DNA of 56,439 nucleotides from Promethearchaeati archaeon (GCA_013166775.1 JABLTJ010000022.1:1-56439); one strand, 5' to 3'. Positions 8,771-17,281 are shown, numbered from the stretch's first letter. Notes: generated by a model from the sequence alone, not told the origin. Numbers and translations are program-made.

Positions 8771-9724
8771 CTAGCTTTTCTCCTTCCCTTTTTCCAATTT
8801 TTCAAGTTCTATGATTCTATCCCATATTAAATCCATCATTTTACCAATAGCTTTACTGCTAATGGAGGTTTCTATCATATGTAAACCTAATTTTGTAGCT
8901 TCCTCTACAAGGTATGTTTGTATGTTTCTAATCTCAGAAAATGCTGAAATATATCTATCAGCACTTCGTTTTACTATTGATGAACCTCTAGTTCGAATTC
9001 TTGTAGAATGTTCCTCTTCATCTTCTAAATAAAGAAGGAACATCAAAATATGTGGATTTTCAAGAATTGAGGATTGAAGAATATTTGGTGCTAAATGCAC
9101 ACCTTCTATAATCGTACTCTCTCTTGAGTATAGAGCTGATTGAATTGCTGCTTCTACACCTACTATTATGTGTCTACACTGTTCTTCGTAACCTACTATT
9201 GACTGCCTTAAAATCGGATTCAGTTTTGATTTGAGATATTTATAAGCATCATAGCTACTACAATGGAGTTCAGGTACTAATTTTGGAGAAATTGTCTGCC
9301 GAAGAATCTCTCTGATCATATCAGTTCCTATAATGCTTGATATTTCCAATCTTTGAGAAAGACGGGATGATATTGTGCTTTTTCCTATCCCTGGAACTCC
9401 TGCAAGTAGTATAACGATTGGTTTGTAATTTCCATCTCCTTCATGGATTTTGTATCTCTCTGCTAATCGTCTGTCAATCTTCTCGATTTCATCAGTTATT
9501 GTTTTAATGAGTTTTTTTCTTGGAACAGGGTCCTCTAATTCTCCCATTGTCTGTTCTACGTGATTTGCTATTTCCATTGCTGAATTTGCATTCATTCCAA
9601 TTGAATATAAAGAAGAAGAAAGTATTCCTTTAGAGAAATATTCAATTTTATCTTTTCCTCTTCGAATCTTCAAAAAACTACTGGAAACATTGCTATTCAT
9701 TAATAATAGGATAGGATAACTCAT
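8771..9724 (-). CDS. 2-phosphoglycerate kinase-like P-loop kinase with ATP-cone-like N-terminus (paralog 1)
   Basis: Residues 1-100 resemble the ATP-cone-like N-terminus of archaeal 2-phosphoglycerate kinases (FSKGILSSSLYSIGMNANSA, a helical bundle). From about residue 110 comes a P-loop kinase domain with Walker A AGVPGIGKST, then IIGTDMIREILRQ and PELHCSSYDAYKYL, the arrangement I recognise from 2PGK. In methanogens 2PGK starts cyclic 2,3-diphosphoglycerate synthesis. No cyclic-DPG synthetase is visible here, so the substrate is uncertain. A diverged paralog (9869-10762) lies head to head 144 bases away, so the pair may share regulation. Confidence 0.75.
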   Translation of the reverse strand: MSYPILLLMNSNVSSSFLKIRRGKDKIEYFSKGILSSSLYSIGMNANSAMEIANHVEQTMGELEDPVPRKKLIKTITDEIEKIDRRLAERYKIHEGDGNYKPIVILLAGVPGIGKSTISSRLSQRLEISSIIGTDMIREILRQTISPKLVPELHCSSYDAYKYLKSKLNPILRQSIVGYEEQCRHIIVGVEAAIQSALYSRESTIIEGVHLAPNILQSSILENPHILMFLLYLEDEEEHSTRIRTRGSSIVKRSADRYISAFSEIRNIQTYLVEEATKLGLHMIETSISSKAIGKMMDLIWDRIIELEKLEKGKEKS

Positions 9725-9844
9725 CTAAAAATGTAACTTTTGGGAAAGCAAGAATAACTATGAAGATAAATAAGGTAAAGTGGGTGATTTATATGATATA
9801 TACATTCTTCATTAAAACGCAAAAATTCTTAATGGTGGTGTAAC

Positions 9845-9853
9845 TAATATATT
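9845..9853 (+). promoter_or_regulatory. TATA-like box of the 9869 gene
   Basis: The sequence taatatatt lies about 20 bases before the ATG at 9869, in the 144-base region between the two divergent kinase genes. The spacing is slightly short for a leaderless start, so this is a weak call. Confidence 0.3.
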
Positions 9854-9868
9854 TCATGTGATTAACCG

Positions 9869-10762
9869 ATGGGTACTGAACCTCAAATACTAATCAAAGG
9901 AAAACCTGATCAACTTTTTTCTAGAGGTTTACTAGCTAAGAAATTGGAACTAATAGGTTTTAGTCTCTCTGATGGTTACGAGTTTTCAATACAGGTTCAT
10001 AATGAATTGATAAAACTAAAAAAGAAAGTAATCACTAAAAAACAATTGGATGAAATTGTAAGTGATCTCTTGAATCAGAACTACACTAATAGACTTGCTG
10101 GACAATACAAAAAAATAGAAAATTGGCGAGAATCAGAAATTCCATTGTGGATTTTAATCTCTGGCGCAATAGGTGTTGGAAAAAGTACAATCTCAAGACA
10201 AATAGCAGGAGATTTAGGAATTCAACATGTAGTGGGGACAGGAATTATTCGAGATGTTCTTCAAAAAGTCCTTTCAGCTGATATAATGCCTGAACTTCAT
10301 TCTTCTTCCTATAATGCTTTTCAAACATTAAGACCGATATACAGTAGCAGATTTGAGGAAGTTATATTAGGTTTCGAAAATCATTCAAAATTTGTTAATA
10401 TAGGAGTTGAGGCTGTTTTATCAAGAGCTGAGACTGAATCTGTATCGATTGTGGTCGAGGGTGAGCATCTTCTGCCTGCTTTTTATGAAGAAACTGTGCT
10501 GAAAAAACCTAATGTGCTCTACATTACCGTTGCTACTCCAGATGAATCATTACATAAAGAAAATATAAGTGCTCAATATACAAAAGAAAAAGAAGAATTG
10601 CTTAACCATTTTAAGCAAATTAGGAAAATACATGACCATCTAGTTAACGAAGCCAAAATACGTAAGCTCAATTTAGTTTTATCTGAAAGAGGAAAGAAAC
10701 CCATAGGAAGAGTAAGACAATTGGTTGTGGAAAAAATAACTTCCTTAATTGCATATGAATAG
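9869..10762 (+). CDS. 2-phosphoglycerate kinase-like P-loop kinase (paralog 2)
   Basis: This 297-residue protein is a diverged paralog of the 8771-9724 product. It has the same layout: an ATP-cone-like N-terminus (FSRGLLAKKLELIGFSLSDG), then a P-loop kinase with Walker A SGAIGVGKST and the conserved PELHSSSYNAFQTL block. Where paralog 1 and 2PGK relatives have a Thr-Asp after the second strand (GTDMIRE), this copy reads GTGIIRD. The Asp, often a substrate- or magnesium-contacting residue in this fold, is Gly125 here. That suggests a different substrate or a regulatory, less active subunit. The divergent arrangement suggests the two evolved by duplication and may form a heteromer. The substrate is unproven. 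Confidence 0.7.
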   Translation: MGTEPQILIKGKPDQLFSRGLLAKKLELIGFSLSDGYEFSIQVHNELIKLKKKVITKKQLDEIVSDLLNQNYTNRLAGQYKKIENWRESEIPLWILISGAIGVGKSTISRQIAGDLGIQHVVGTGIIRDVLQKVLSADIMPELHSSSYNAFQTLRPIYSSRFEEVILGFENHSKFVNIGVEAVLSRAETESVSIVVEGEHLLPAFYEETVLKKPNVLYITVATPDESLHKENISAQYTKEKEELLNHFKQIRKIHDHLVNEAKIRKLNLVLSERGKKPIGRVRQLVVEKITSLIAYE

Positions 10763-10796
10763 CAATTCTTTAAAATTGTAACAAGAATCAATCACA

Positions 10797-10851
10797 GCCA
10801 ATGATGTAGTTGCAACGATCTGAATTTTGATGATCGACTTTTGGCTGAGGC
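10797..10851 (+). ncRNA. Candidate C/D box guide sRNA
   Basis: All four boxes occur at archaeal spacing. C is ATGATGT (10801-10807, one mismatch to RTGATGA) and D' is CTGA (10820-10823). C' is TGATGA (10828-10833) and D is CTGA (10845-10848). The guide gaps are 12 and 11 bases (10808-10819 and 10834-10844). Terminal bases gcc (10797-10799) and ggc (10849-10851) can pair outside the C and D boxes. It lies between the kinase stop and the next ATG (10868). I did not identify targets. The stem is only three pairs, so this remains a candidate until expression or target complementarity is shown. Confidence 0.5.
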
Positions 10852-10867
10852 ACCATATGTGGTTGAT

Positions 10868-11146
10868 ATGACTAAATACTGTTATATTCACAGAACTAAG
10901 GAATCTTTCAAGGAGTGCGAGAATTGCGGAAATAACATATGCCATGATTGCTCTAAAAAATATTGGCATACTAATGCTATTTCAGCTATGTTCTCTCCTC
11001 AGAAACAGAAACAACAGGAAATGATTTATTGTCCAAGTTGTCTTAAAAGAGCTAAAATCAGGAATATGATAATTACAAGTTTTCTACTTGTAGTAATCTT
11101 AGGTATAATAATATCTACAATTATGTTAGCTAGAATGGGATTTTAA
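10868..11146 (+). CDS. Small B-box-like zinc-finger protein with a C-terminal membrane span
   Basis: The protein begins with MTKYCYIHRTKESFKECENC and then has CHDC and CPSC, a Cys/His pattern like a B-box or LIM-type double zinc site (CxxH-x8-CxxC-x5-CxxC). The last about 30 residues form one hydrophobic segment (IITSFLLVVILGIIISTIML), so this is a tail-anchored or single-span protein with its zinc finger probably in the cytosol. The frame stays open upstream to a TTG at 10841, but that would place the start inside the candidate C/D RNA. The ATG at 10868 gives the usual layout, with the zinc finger at the N-terminus. B-box fingers usually mediate protein contacts; the role here is unknown. 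Confidence 0.65.
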   Translation: MTKYCYIHRTKESFKECENCGNNICHDCSKKYWHTNAISAMFSPQKQKQQEMIYCPSCLKRAKIRNMIITSFLLVVILGIIISTIMLARMGF

Positions 11147-11188
11147 AACTAATAGACCTAATACTTCTGACTTGTATTAGTTATCTAA

Positions 11189-12103
11189 TTATGATGTTGA
11201 TTTTTCTTCTTCTTGTTCTTCTTCTAAATCTTCAGAATCGTCTACAATTTCATATTCTGCATCTATCATTTTGATTTCCTTTTCAAAATCTGCATTGCAG
11301 ATTGGACATTCTGTAAGATTGCTGGAAATTAACGAACCACAAGAGAAACATGTGATAGGGAAAAACTCATCTTCTGACCAGTCGTATGTATATGGTTTTT
11401 TACCCCAAGTTCTTGCTCTCCATTTTTCTAAATCTACTTCTCCATCTTCTCTAAGAAATTCTTTAAGATCAACATCAGACATATGTATCATACGTTTTCT
11501 TTGATAATATTGGTAAATTGTTAAAATTGATGGAAAAATAATGATATGGGTAATCAGAAAGACTGTATATAGAATACCTAACGACTGTTGGAGACCACTT
11601 AGAATAAAGGAAATAATTAATACGAAAATAAGAGAACAAATACCCGCAGTAATAATTTCTGCAATTATGAATGATATTATTGAAAATCCTGCTATTTTTA
11701 AAATATCAAAAAATACTTGTTTTGAGTTCTCAAATTTGGTAAACCCTTTAAAATCTAATTTCAAATACTCAATATAAGTTCTAAACGAACCTATTCGAGT
11801 TTTTGTTATTAAAAATGTTAATGGGATAATAACCACTAAAGAGAATAGGAAGATTAAGAAAATAAACCACCATCGATTTGCAATGAAACCTAGAAAATCA
11901 ACGATACCACTCCTATATCCAAGAAAGGTCAAATCGTATTCTCTTAAGATAGGATATGTTCCGCCAGATATACCAAAAATGAACAATAAGAAATAAAAGA
12001 AAATCATGATTGTTGCAATTACATCAGCAAAATCCTGATTTTTTTTTCGCATTCTTATTTTTTGAGAATCCCATAAATAGACAGCTTCGATGATAGAAGG
12101 CAT
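11189..12103 (-). CDS. Multi-span membrane protein with a C-terminal zinc ribbon and acidic tail
   Basis: This 304-residue protein has about five hydrophobic helices between residues 25 and 205. A cytosolic region follows with a zinc ribbon, ITCFSCGSL plus CPICNADF (about 250-272), and a Glu/Asp-rich tail. I do not recognise a named family. The layout of membrane helices then zinc ribbon is repeated by the 18076-18729 product, although the sequences differ. The gene is divergent from kae1, and the 80 bases between them carry TATA-like tracts for both. A membrane adaptor is plausible; enzymatic motifs are not visible. Confidence 0.7.
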   Translation of the reverse strand: MPSIIEAVYLWDSQKIRMRKKNQDFADVIATIMIFFYFLLFIFGISGGTYPILREYDLTFLGYRSGIVDFLGFIANRWWFIFLIFLFSLVVIIPLTFLITKTRIGSFRTYIEYLKLDFKGFTKFENSKQVFFDILKIAGFSIISFIIAEIITAGICSLIFVLIISFILSGLQQSLGILYTVFLITHIIIFPSILTIYQYYQRKRMIHMSDVDLKEFLREDGEVDLEKWRARTWGKKPYTYDWSEDEFFPITCFSCGSLISSNLTECPICNADFEKEIKMIDAEYEIVDDSEDLEEEQEEEKSTS

Positions 12104-12162
12104 TTAGCATTTATAGGATTTATAATATAATAAACCTTATCTAAATAGTTCTGAAAAAAGGG

Positions 12163-12170
12163 TTTTTATA
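12163..12170 (+). promoter_or_regulatory. TATA-like box of kae1
   Basis: The sequence tttttata, preceded by a purine-rich BRE-like tract (gaaaaaagg), lies about 30 bases before the ATG at 12197 and only 18 before the TTG at 12185. This favours the ATG as the start. Confidence 0.45.
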
Positions 12171-12196
12171 CAAACTTTACGACATTGTTTCATCAA

Positions 12197-13192
12197 ATGA
12201 TCTCTCTAGGAATCGAATGCTCTGCAGATAAATTGGGTATTGGGATTGTAGATGTAAACGGAAATATTTTAGCAAACATTAGAAAAACCTACAAACCTCC
12301 ACATGGTAGTGGAATCCATCCAAGAGAAGCTTCAGAATTTCATTCAAACAATATGTCACAAGCAATTGATGATGCGTTCAAACAGGCATCAATTAAACCA
12401 AGAACGATTGATCTTGTTTCATTTACAAAAGGACCCGGTTTAGGACCCTGTTTACGTGTAGGCGCAGTAACTGCAAGAACTCTTTCACTTGCTCTAAACA
12501 AACCGTTAATGGCTGTAAACCATCCAATTGCCCATGTAGAAATTGGGAGGTTAGTTGGAGAGCTAAATGATCCAGTCGTACTTTATGTAAGTGGAGGAAA
12601 TACACAAATTATTGCTTTTTCAGAAGGAAGATATCGTGTTTTTGGAGAAACGATCGATATTCCTATTGGAAACTGTTTAGATGTTTTCGGACGTAATGTT
12701 GGATTAAGTGACCAACAAATGCCTATGGGAAGAGTGATTGAGCTTAAAGCAAAAGAAGGTAAAAATTATATCTCGTTTCCATACGTAATAAAAGGAATGG
12801 ATGTTTCCTTTTCAGGGATTTTAACCCATGCAACTCGATTATATGAAAGCAATAAATACTCAATTGAAGATTTATCTTACAGTTTGCAAGAAACTGTTTT
12901 TTCTATGCTAGTAGAAGTGACTGAAAGAGCTCTTGCTCATACAAAGAAATCTGAAGTTTTGGTAACTGGTGGTGTAGCATCAAACAAACGCTTAAAGGAG
13001 ATGTTAAACGAAATGACATCATCTCATGGAGCTATTTTTAGTGGTTTAGATGCTGATTTAGCTTTAGATAATGGAGCAATGATAGCTTGGTTGGGTTTGA
13101 TTATGAAAGGAGCAGGAGATAAGACAGATTTTGAAGATACTTTAGTTGATCAACACTTCCGTCCTGAAGAAGTCGAAGTAACCTGGAGATAA
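12197..13192 (+). CDS. kae1: tRNA N6-threonylcarbamoyladenosine synthase catalytic subunit Kae1
   Basis: Kae1 transfers threonylcarbamoyl to A37 of ANN-decoding tRNAs within the KEOPS complex. The family start MISLGIECSADKLGIGIVD is seen from the ATG at 12197; the frame extends to a TTG at 12185, which the promoter spacing disfavours. The metal-binding HPIAH motif (about residue 110) is present, as are the nucleotide-binding segments YVSGGNTQI and VTGGVASNKRL and the C-terminal DADLALDNGAMIAW. The length of about 330 residues is usual for the archaeal protein without fused Bud32. Bud32 is a separate gene 1.3 kb away on the other strand. Confidence 0.96.
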   Translation: MISLGIECSADKLGIGIVDVNGNILANIRKTYKPPHGSGIHPREASEFHSNNMSQAIDDAFKQASIKPRTIDLVSFTKGPGLGPCLRVGAVTARTLSLALNKPLMAVNHPIAHVEIGRLVGELNDPVVLYVSGGNTQIIAFSEGRYRVFGETIDIPIGNCLDVFGRNVGLSDQQMPMGRVIELKAKEGKNYISFPYVIKGMDVSFSGILTHATRLYESNKYSIEDLSYSLQETVFSMLVEVTERALAHTKKSEVLVTGGVASNKRLKEMLNEMTSSHGAIFSGLDADLALDNGAMIAWLGLIMKGAGDKTDFEDTLVDQHFRPEEVEVTWR

Positions 13193-13197
13193 TTAAC

Positions 13198-14517
13198 TTG
13201 AAGAATAGTTCTAAAGCTTTAATCTTTGATTTCAGCAAGAAGAATTTTTACAGTCTCACTCCCTTGATATCCACGATTGATAATGATGAAAATTTGAGCG
13301 ATCTAGATGTAATCTTAGCAGAGGAGCTAGATGTAAATGTCATCAAAAAAGAATTGAAGAAACATGATGAAATCATAATAGGAACTTCTTTTCGAACTGC
13401 TCAACTTCCTGAAATATATGAGAGAATGAAAATAATTTATTCGAATCTCAAAACTACTGATTTGGAGAAAATAACATTTATTGCAGGTGGAAGCCATCCT
13501 TCAGGGGATCCATTAAGCACATTGAAAATCGGTTTTGATGCAGCTTTTATCGGTGAAGCTGAATCCTCATTATCCTCTTTTCTGGATGCATTTTTACAAC
13601 AAGGGGCAATATTCTCTACACCAGGTATAGCATATTTAGACGATAAAACTGATGAACTAAAGATAAATCCAAGACCCCCTGCAATAGTTTTAGATGAGTA
13701 TCCATTTATTTCTGCAAAAAGAGGACTTTACCCCCCATTAGAGATTTCAAGAGGGTGTGCTTTTGGATGTACTTTCTGCCAAGTGCCAAATTTATTCCAT
13801 CGGCAAGTACGTCATCGTTCTCCAGATGTTATAATTGATGCCATAAAATGGATGCTCCCCAGAAGATTGAATGATATTCGATTCATAACTCCTAACTCCT
13901 TTGGTTATATGTCATCAAAGTCGAAATATGTTAATGAGGAAGCAATCCTATATCTTCTTGCTTCAATAAGATCAATGGATGGTATCAGAGATGTATTCTT
14001 TGGAACTTTTCCAGGGGAAGTAAGACCTGAAACCGTTAGTGAAGATTTTATGAATAATATCAAGCCATATCTATCAAATAGGAGAATCTCTGTTGGACTT
14101 CAATCTGGTAGTGATAAAGTGCTCAAAGAAATACGCAGAGGACATTCAGTTAAAGATGGTCTAGAGGCTATTAATATTCTCCTATCCACCGGTTTCACTC
14201 CTGTTGTTGATATTATAATAGGGATACCAGCTGCAAGTGAAGAAGATGAGCACTTAACAATGGAATTGATGAATAATTTCATTGAAGAAGATGTTGTATT
14301 CAGAGCTCATGCGTTTATGCCTTTACCAGGAACTGCTCTTGAGAAAACTGAATATTCTCCAGTCTCTTCAAAAATTAAAAAAACATTGGGGAGATTAAGC
14401 TCACAAGGAAAAATAGAAGGAAGTTGGTCTCAACAGGAGATATATGCACAAAATACGTGGAATACGATTAAAAGAATATATGATTTGCCCCCTATTCAGA
14501 GAGAAGATATTCATTAA
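13198..14517 (+). CDS. B12-binding/radical SAM protein (MJ1487-like)
   Basis: The N-terminal 150 residues look like a cobalamin-binding Rossmann domain (IIIGTSFRTAQLP, then FIAGGSHPSGDP and FDAAFIGEAE). A radical SAM barrel follows, with the cluster motif CAFGCTFCQ (CxxxCxxC, about residue 188), then RFITPNSFGYMSS and a GLQSGSD block. It matches the MJ1487-type archaeal family, whose reaction I do not know. A TTG start at 13198 lies five bases after the kae1 stop, so it is probably co-transcribed and translationally coupled with kae1. Its last 26 bases overlap the 3' end of bud32 on the other strand. The KEOPS neighbourhood makes an RNA-modification role tempting, but the protein lacks the TRAM/UPF0004 layout of MiaB-type methylthiotransferases. 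Confidence 0.8.
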   Translation: MKNSSKALIFDFSKKNFYSLTPLISTIDNDENLSDLDVILAEELDVNVIKKELKKHDEIIIGTSFRTAQLPEIYERMKIIYSNLKTTDLEKITFIAGGSHPSGDPLSTLKIGFDAAFIGEAESSLSSFLDAFLQQGAIFSTPGIAYLDDKTDELKINPRPPAIVLDEYPFISAKRGLYPPLEISRGCAFGCTFCQVPNLFHRQVRHRSPDVIIDAIKWMLPRRLNDIRFITPNSFGYMSSKSKYVNEEAILYLLASIRSMDGIRDVFFGTFPGEVRPETVSEDFMNNIKPYLSNRRISVGLQSGSDKVLKEIRRGHSVKDGLEAINILLSTGFTPVVDIIIGIPAASEEDEHLTMELMNNFIEEDVVFRAHAFMPLPGTALEKTEYSPVSSKIKKTLGRLSSQGKIEGSWSQQEIYAQNTWNTIKRIYDLPPIQREDIH

Positions 14518-15187
14518 CAAGTGCTTCTTCTTTTAAGTGTCTCCCACGAGCTTCGACTTTTACTGCTCTTTTCAGAACACTTTTCGCATTTTTCATAGTA
14601 ATGTAATATCCCTTTTGAAAAGACTCAAACAATTCTTTGCTGATTTCAGTGTGTGTGCTTATGAAGCATTTTTTTAGGAGTAAAATATCTACTGCTTTAT
14701 CTTCGACAGCACTAGAAAATTTTCCTAATCCAAAATCTATGAAAATAATTTTTTTCTTAGTATCACTCACTATGTTGCTTGTGGTCAAATCACCATGGAT
14801 TATATCATTTGAATGAAGTTTTCCTACTTGCTGTCCTATTTTATAAACTAATTCTTGTTTTTCTTTGATAGCAATCTGCTGTTTTAAGATTTTTTTAAAT
14901 AGTTCTCCCTCAATTTCCTCCATTATTATTGTTGTATTTGGAATATCAATTTCATATATGTAAGGTGTTCTCACACCTAATTTTTTAGCTTCAATTATTA
15001 AACGAGATTCAGAGATTGTTCTACTGTTTCTTAGTTCTTGATCAATTTGAGGTATCCTATATTTCTTAGGCTTTCTTATTTTCTTAATAACATTGAATCC
15101 TAACCAGTTGTCCTTTACAAGAATAGCTTCGGCTCCCCATTCTTCTGCTTTTGAATTGCTATCATCTGTTTTTATTCTCTTATGCAA
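14492..15187 (-). CDS. bud32: KEOPS kinase/ATPase Bud32
   Basis: This is a small (231-residue) RIO/piD261-type atypical kinase. A glycine-poor N-lobe contains the VIKKIRKPKKYRIPQID stretch. The catalytic loop is IHGDLTTSNIV (about 135) and the metal motif is IFIDFGLGKFSSAVEDKAVD (about 155). The basic C-terminus (VKLKRAVKVEARGRH-like) fits tRNA contact. Bud32 activates Kae1 by ATP hydrolysis in KEOPS. It starts inside the last eight bases of the upstream AIR-synthase-like gene and ends 26 bases into the radical SAM gene, so kae1 and bud32 converge rather than being fused as in some archaea. Confidence 0.93.
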   Translation of the reverse strand: MHKRIKTDDSNSKAEEWGAEAILVKDNWLGFNVIKKIRKPKKYRIPQIDQELRNSRTISESRLIIEAKKLGVRTPYIYEIDIPNTTIIMEEIEGELFKKILKQQIAIKEKQELVYKIGQQVGKLHSNDIIHGDLTTSNIVSDTKKKIIFIDFGLGKFSSAVEDKAVDILLLKKCFISTHTEISKELFESFQKGYYITMKNAKSVLKRAVKVEARGRHLKEEALVNEYLLSE

Positions 15188-16220
15188 TTTTCATCCTCTC
15201 TAGTTTTTTCAATGCGATTATAACTTGATCACCCTTTGGTTTGTCAAGAATTTCTCCATCTAGTTTAACAATTCCTTTTTCTTCAATTACTGAACCAACA
15301 ACATCAAACGGTATTTTTAGATTAAGAAGAAAAACTTCCAATTCTTTTATCTTTGCTTCATCGATACAAATAACTAAAACTCCAGAAGATATGATTCTGT
15401 AAGGATTGAAATCTAGCCATAAGGCAAGTTTTTGCAAAATAAGAGAAATTGAAGGTTTCTTATCCAATTCTATCCCGAATTTCCTATAGGCAACAATCTC
15501 TGTCAATGAACCATAAATTCCCCCTTCTGTTGCATCGTGAATAAGAGAAGGCTTGAATTTTTTATTAATCTCAAGAGCTAGTTCCGCAACACAAAGAAGT
15601 TTCCCCATCTTACTCCCCTGCTTAATCTCTTCTTCAGATAAAACATCTTGAATTATCTTTCCTGATTCAGCTAATATTATTCCAATCCCTTCAGCACCTA
15701 TTTGTCCTACTACAACTATTTTCTCTTTTATTTTCAACTTGTTTGGAACCGCAAAATCAGATGGTACAAATCCTAACATATGACCGGAAACTACACAAGT
15801 TCTAACTGCATCCGAGATTTCAGTATGCCCTCCTAAGACACTTATTTCCAAATCGTAACACTGTTCATGAATCTGTTTTTGAATATCCGAGATTCTATCA
15901 AAAGATGTTCCTGGAGGAACTATGATTGTTGATAAAAATCCATAAGGCTTAGCTCCTGAGCATGCAATATCATTAGCATTTACAATCACTGCATATTTAC
16001 CTGGTTTTGGAGTAGGGAATGTTATAGGATCTGATTTTTCTACTAAAAGCACTTCCGAATCTGAATTGTAAAATTCTTTTACTTTCATCTTTGCTTTTTC
16101 TAAATCTATAACAGCTGCATCTCCTCCAACCTCCCCTGATAAAACGATACCTTCATTTTCAAATCCTTTGAGTTGTAATATTTTTTCAAGTTGTGAAATT
16201 GGTAGCTTTCCTTCTTCCAT
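15180..16220 (-). CDS. AIR synthase-related / HypE-like protein
   Basis: The 346 residues follow the PurM/HypE/SelD fold. An N-terminal part carries VGGDAAVIDL and VNANDIACSGAKPYGFLST, the acidic ATP/Mg motif and the Asn-Asp pair, then SVLGGHTEISDAV. A C-terminal AIRS_C domain has KPSLIHDATEGGIYGSLTEI. The family includes HypE (hydrogenase maturation) and uncharacterised archaeal ATP-binding proteins. The usual HypE C-terminal Cys motif is absent (the protein ends IIALKKLERMKIA), so I do not call it HypE. It overlaps bud32 by eight bases, so the two are co-transcribed. No hydrogenase gene is visible. The reaction is unknown. Confidence 0.8.
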   Translation of the reverse strand: MEEGKLPISQLEKILQLKGFENEGIVLSGEVGGDAAVIDLEKAKMKVKEFYNSDSEVLLVEKSDPITFPTPKPGKYAVIVNANDIACSGAKPYGFLSTIIVPPGTSFDRISDIQKQIHEQCYDLEISVLGGHTEISDAVRTCVVSGHMLGFVPSDFAVPNKLKIKEKIVVVGQIGAEGIGIILAESGKIIQDVLSEEEIKQGSKMGKLLCVAELALEINKKFKPSLIHDATEGGIYGSLTEIVAYRKFGIELDKKPSISLILQKLALWLDFNPYRIISSGVLVICIDEAKIKELEVFLLNLKIPFDVVGSVIEEKGIVKLDGEILDKPKGDQVIIALKKLERMKIA

Positions 16221-16297
16221 TATATGTTCTAAGAAAATAAATTTCTAAAAGTTTTCTGCTAATGTATCGCTTTTTAATAGAAGATAGGGAAGTAGCA

Positions 16298-17281
16298 TTA
16301 GAATCCCATTGTATTCAAAATGTGTTTTACTATCTTGAATTTATATCCTACATTAATAACATCGTTAACATTAGTAGTCATACCAATCAATAATTTACCT
16401 TCAGAACAATCCTCAACTATAATTTGCACTACTTCAGCGTTCAGTGCTTTTATTTCGTCTTCCGATCTAATCATCTCATAGATAACTCGTGGAAAATTGG
16501 TTATTGTTTCTAGAACATAGATAATCTTTCTCTCTTCAAGATTTCCTGCGTACAGCTCTCCCATTACTCCGTCTTCCTTTGGAAAAATATATGCGGAAGC
16601 AGAGGCTGCTTTACATCCCCTTATCGAAGAGAATAATAATGAAGTGATTGCTCTCTTATTTGCTTCATCAAGTATTTCCTGTGTCATCTCACTTGTAGGT
16701 ATTTTGGGTACTGTTTCAAACGGTCTTATTCTCTCATATGTTTCTAATCTGGCTTCCATTCTTTCTTGTTCTACTGTCTTTATCGTAGGAACAATCTCTT
16801 GTTCTTCAATCCCTCCAGTTGGAACAATCTCTTGGTCTAATTTCTCGATACCAATACGTGTAAAGACTTTATTCAACTCTTCCCTATAAGTAGCAACATT
16901 CTGGATTTTCTTTATAACGGTTTTTGTTAGATTGGAAGGAGTATCGTGAATTAAAGCATTTAGAATTGTAGATCCTAGTAATTTCACATATTCCAGAATT
17001 CTAGGTCTAATTTCTGCACCTATATTTTCAACTCGTGAAACAAATAAGATAGTTACATCAAAAAATGTGATATAAGTTGCCCTGTACTTTCCTCGAAATA
17101 TGGTGATTTCATTATACCTTCTTACCCATTGATAGAATTCAATAGGTTGGATGAAATATCTATGAACCTCTTCTTTTTCAAATTCATTAATAATTTGCTC
17201 TAATTCAAAAATATTAATACCTTCTAAATTATAAACAATTACTGCAACTAAAGGACTAATATCAATTTTAGGGAAAGGCAT
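16298..17281 (-). CDS. Longin/roadblock-like two-domain protein (family member A)
   Basis: The N-terminal about 125 residues alternate strands and helices (VAVIVYNLEGINIFELEQI, TYITFFDVTILFVSRV, then a long helix), suggesting a longin/profilin-like fold. After a linker with two IVPT repeats (about 155-180), residues 205-327 form a domain shared with the genes at 17479 and 18794. Its order is helix, strand, strand, helix (ITNFPRVIYEMIRSEDEIKAL), strand (VVQIIVEDC), strand (LLIGMTT) and final helix. That order matches the roadblock/LC7 fold. Roadblock domains usually dimerise and contact small GTPases. The gene is leftward, 197 bases from a divergent relative. Function is not known. Confidence 0.6.
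   Translation of the reverse strand: MPFPKIDISPLVAVIVYNLEGINIFELEQIINEFEKEEVHRYFIQPIEFYQWVRRYNEITIFRGKYRATYITFFDVTILFVSRVENIGAEIRPRILEYVKLLGSTILNALIHDTPSNLTKTVIKKIQNVATYREELNKVFTRIGIEKLDQEIVPTGGIEEQEIVPTIKTVEQERMEARLETYERIRPFETVPKIPTSEMTQEILDEANKRAITSLLFSSIRGCKAASASAYIFPKEDGVMGELYAGNLEERKIIYVLETITNFPRVIYEMIRSEDEIKALNAEVVQIIVEDCSEGKLLIGMTTNVNDVINVGYKFKIVKHILNTMGF

Noticed and set aside
10841..10867. N-terminal extension of the B-box-like gene from TTG 10841
   Set aside because: It would overlap the candidate C/D RNA and adds no family-like sequence; the ATG at 10868 is a better start.
15180..16220. Calling the gene hypE (hydrogenase maturation)
   Set aside because: The C-terminal Cys-containing end of HypE is missing and no hydrogenase genes adjoin.
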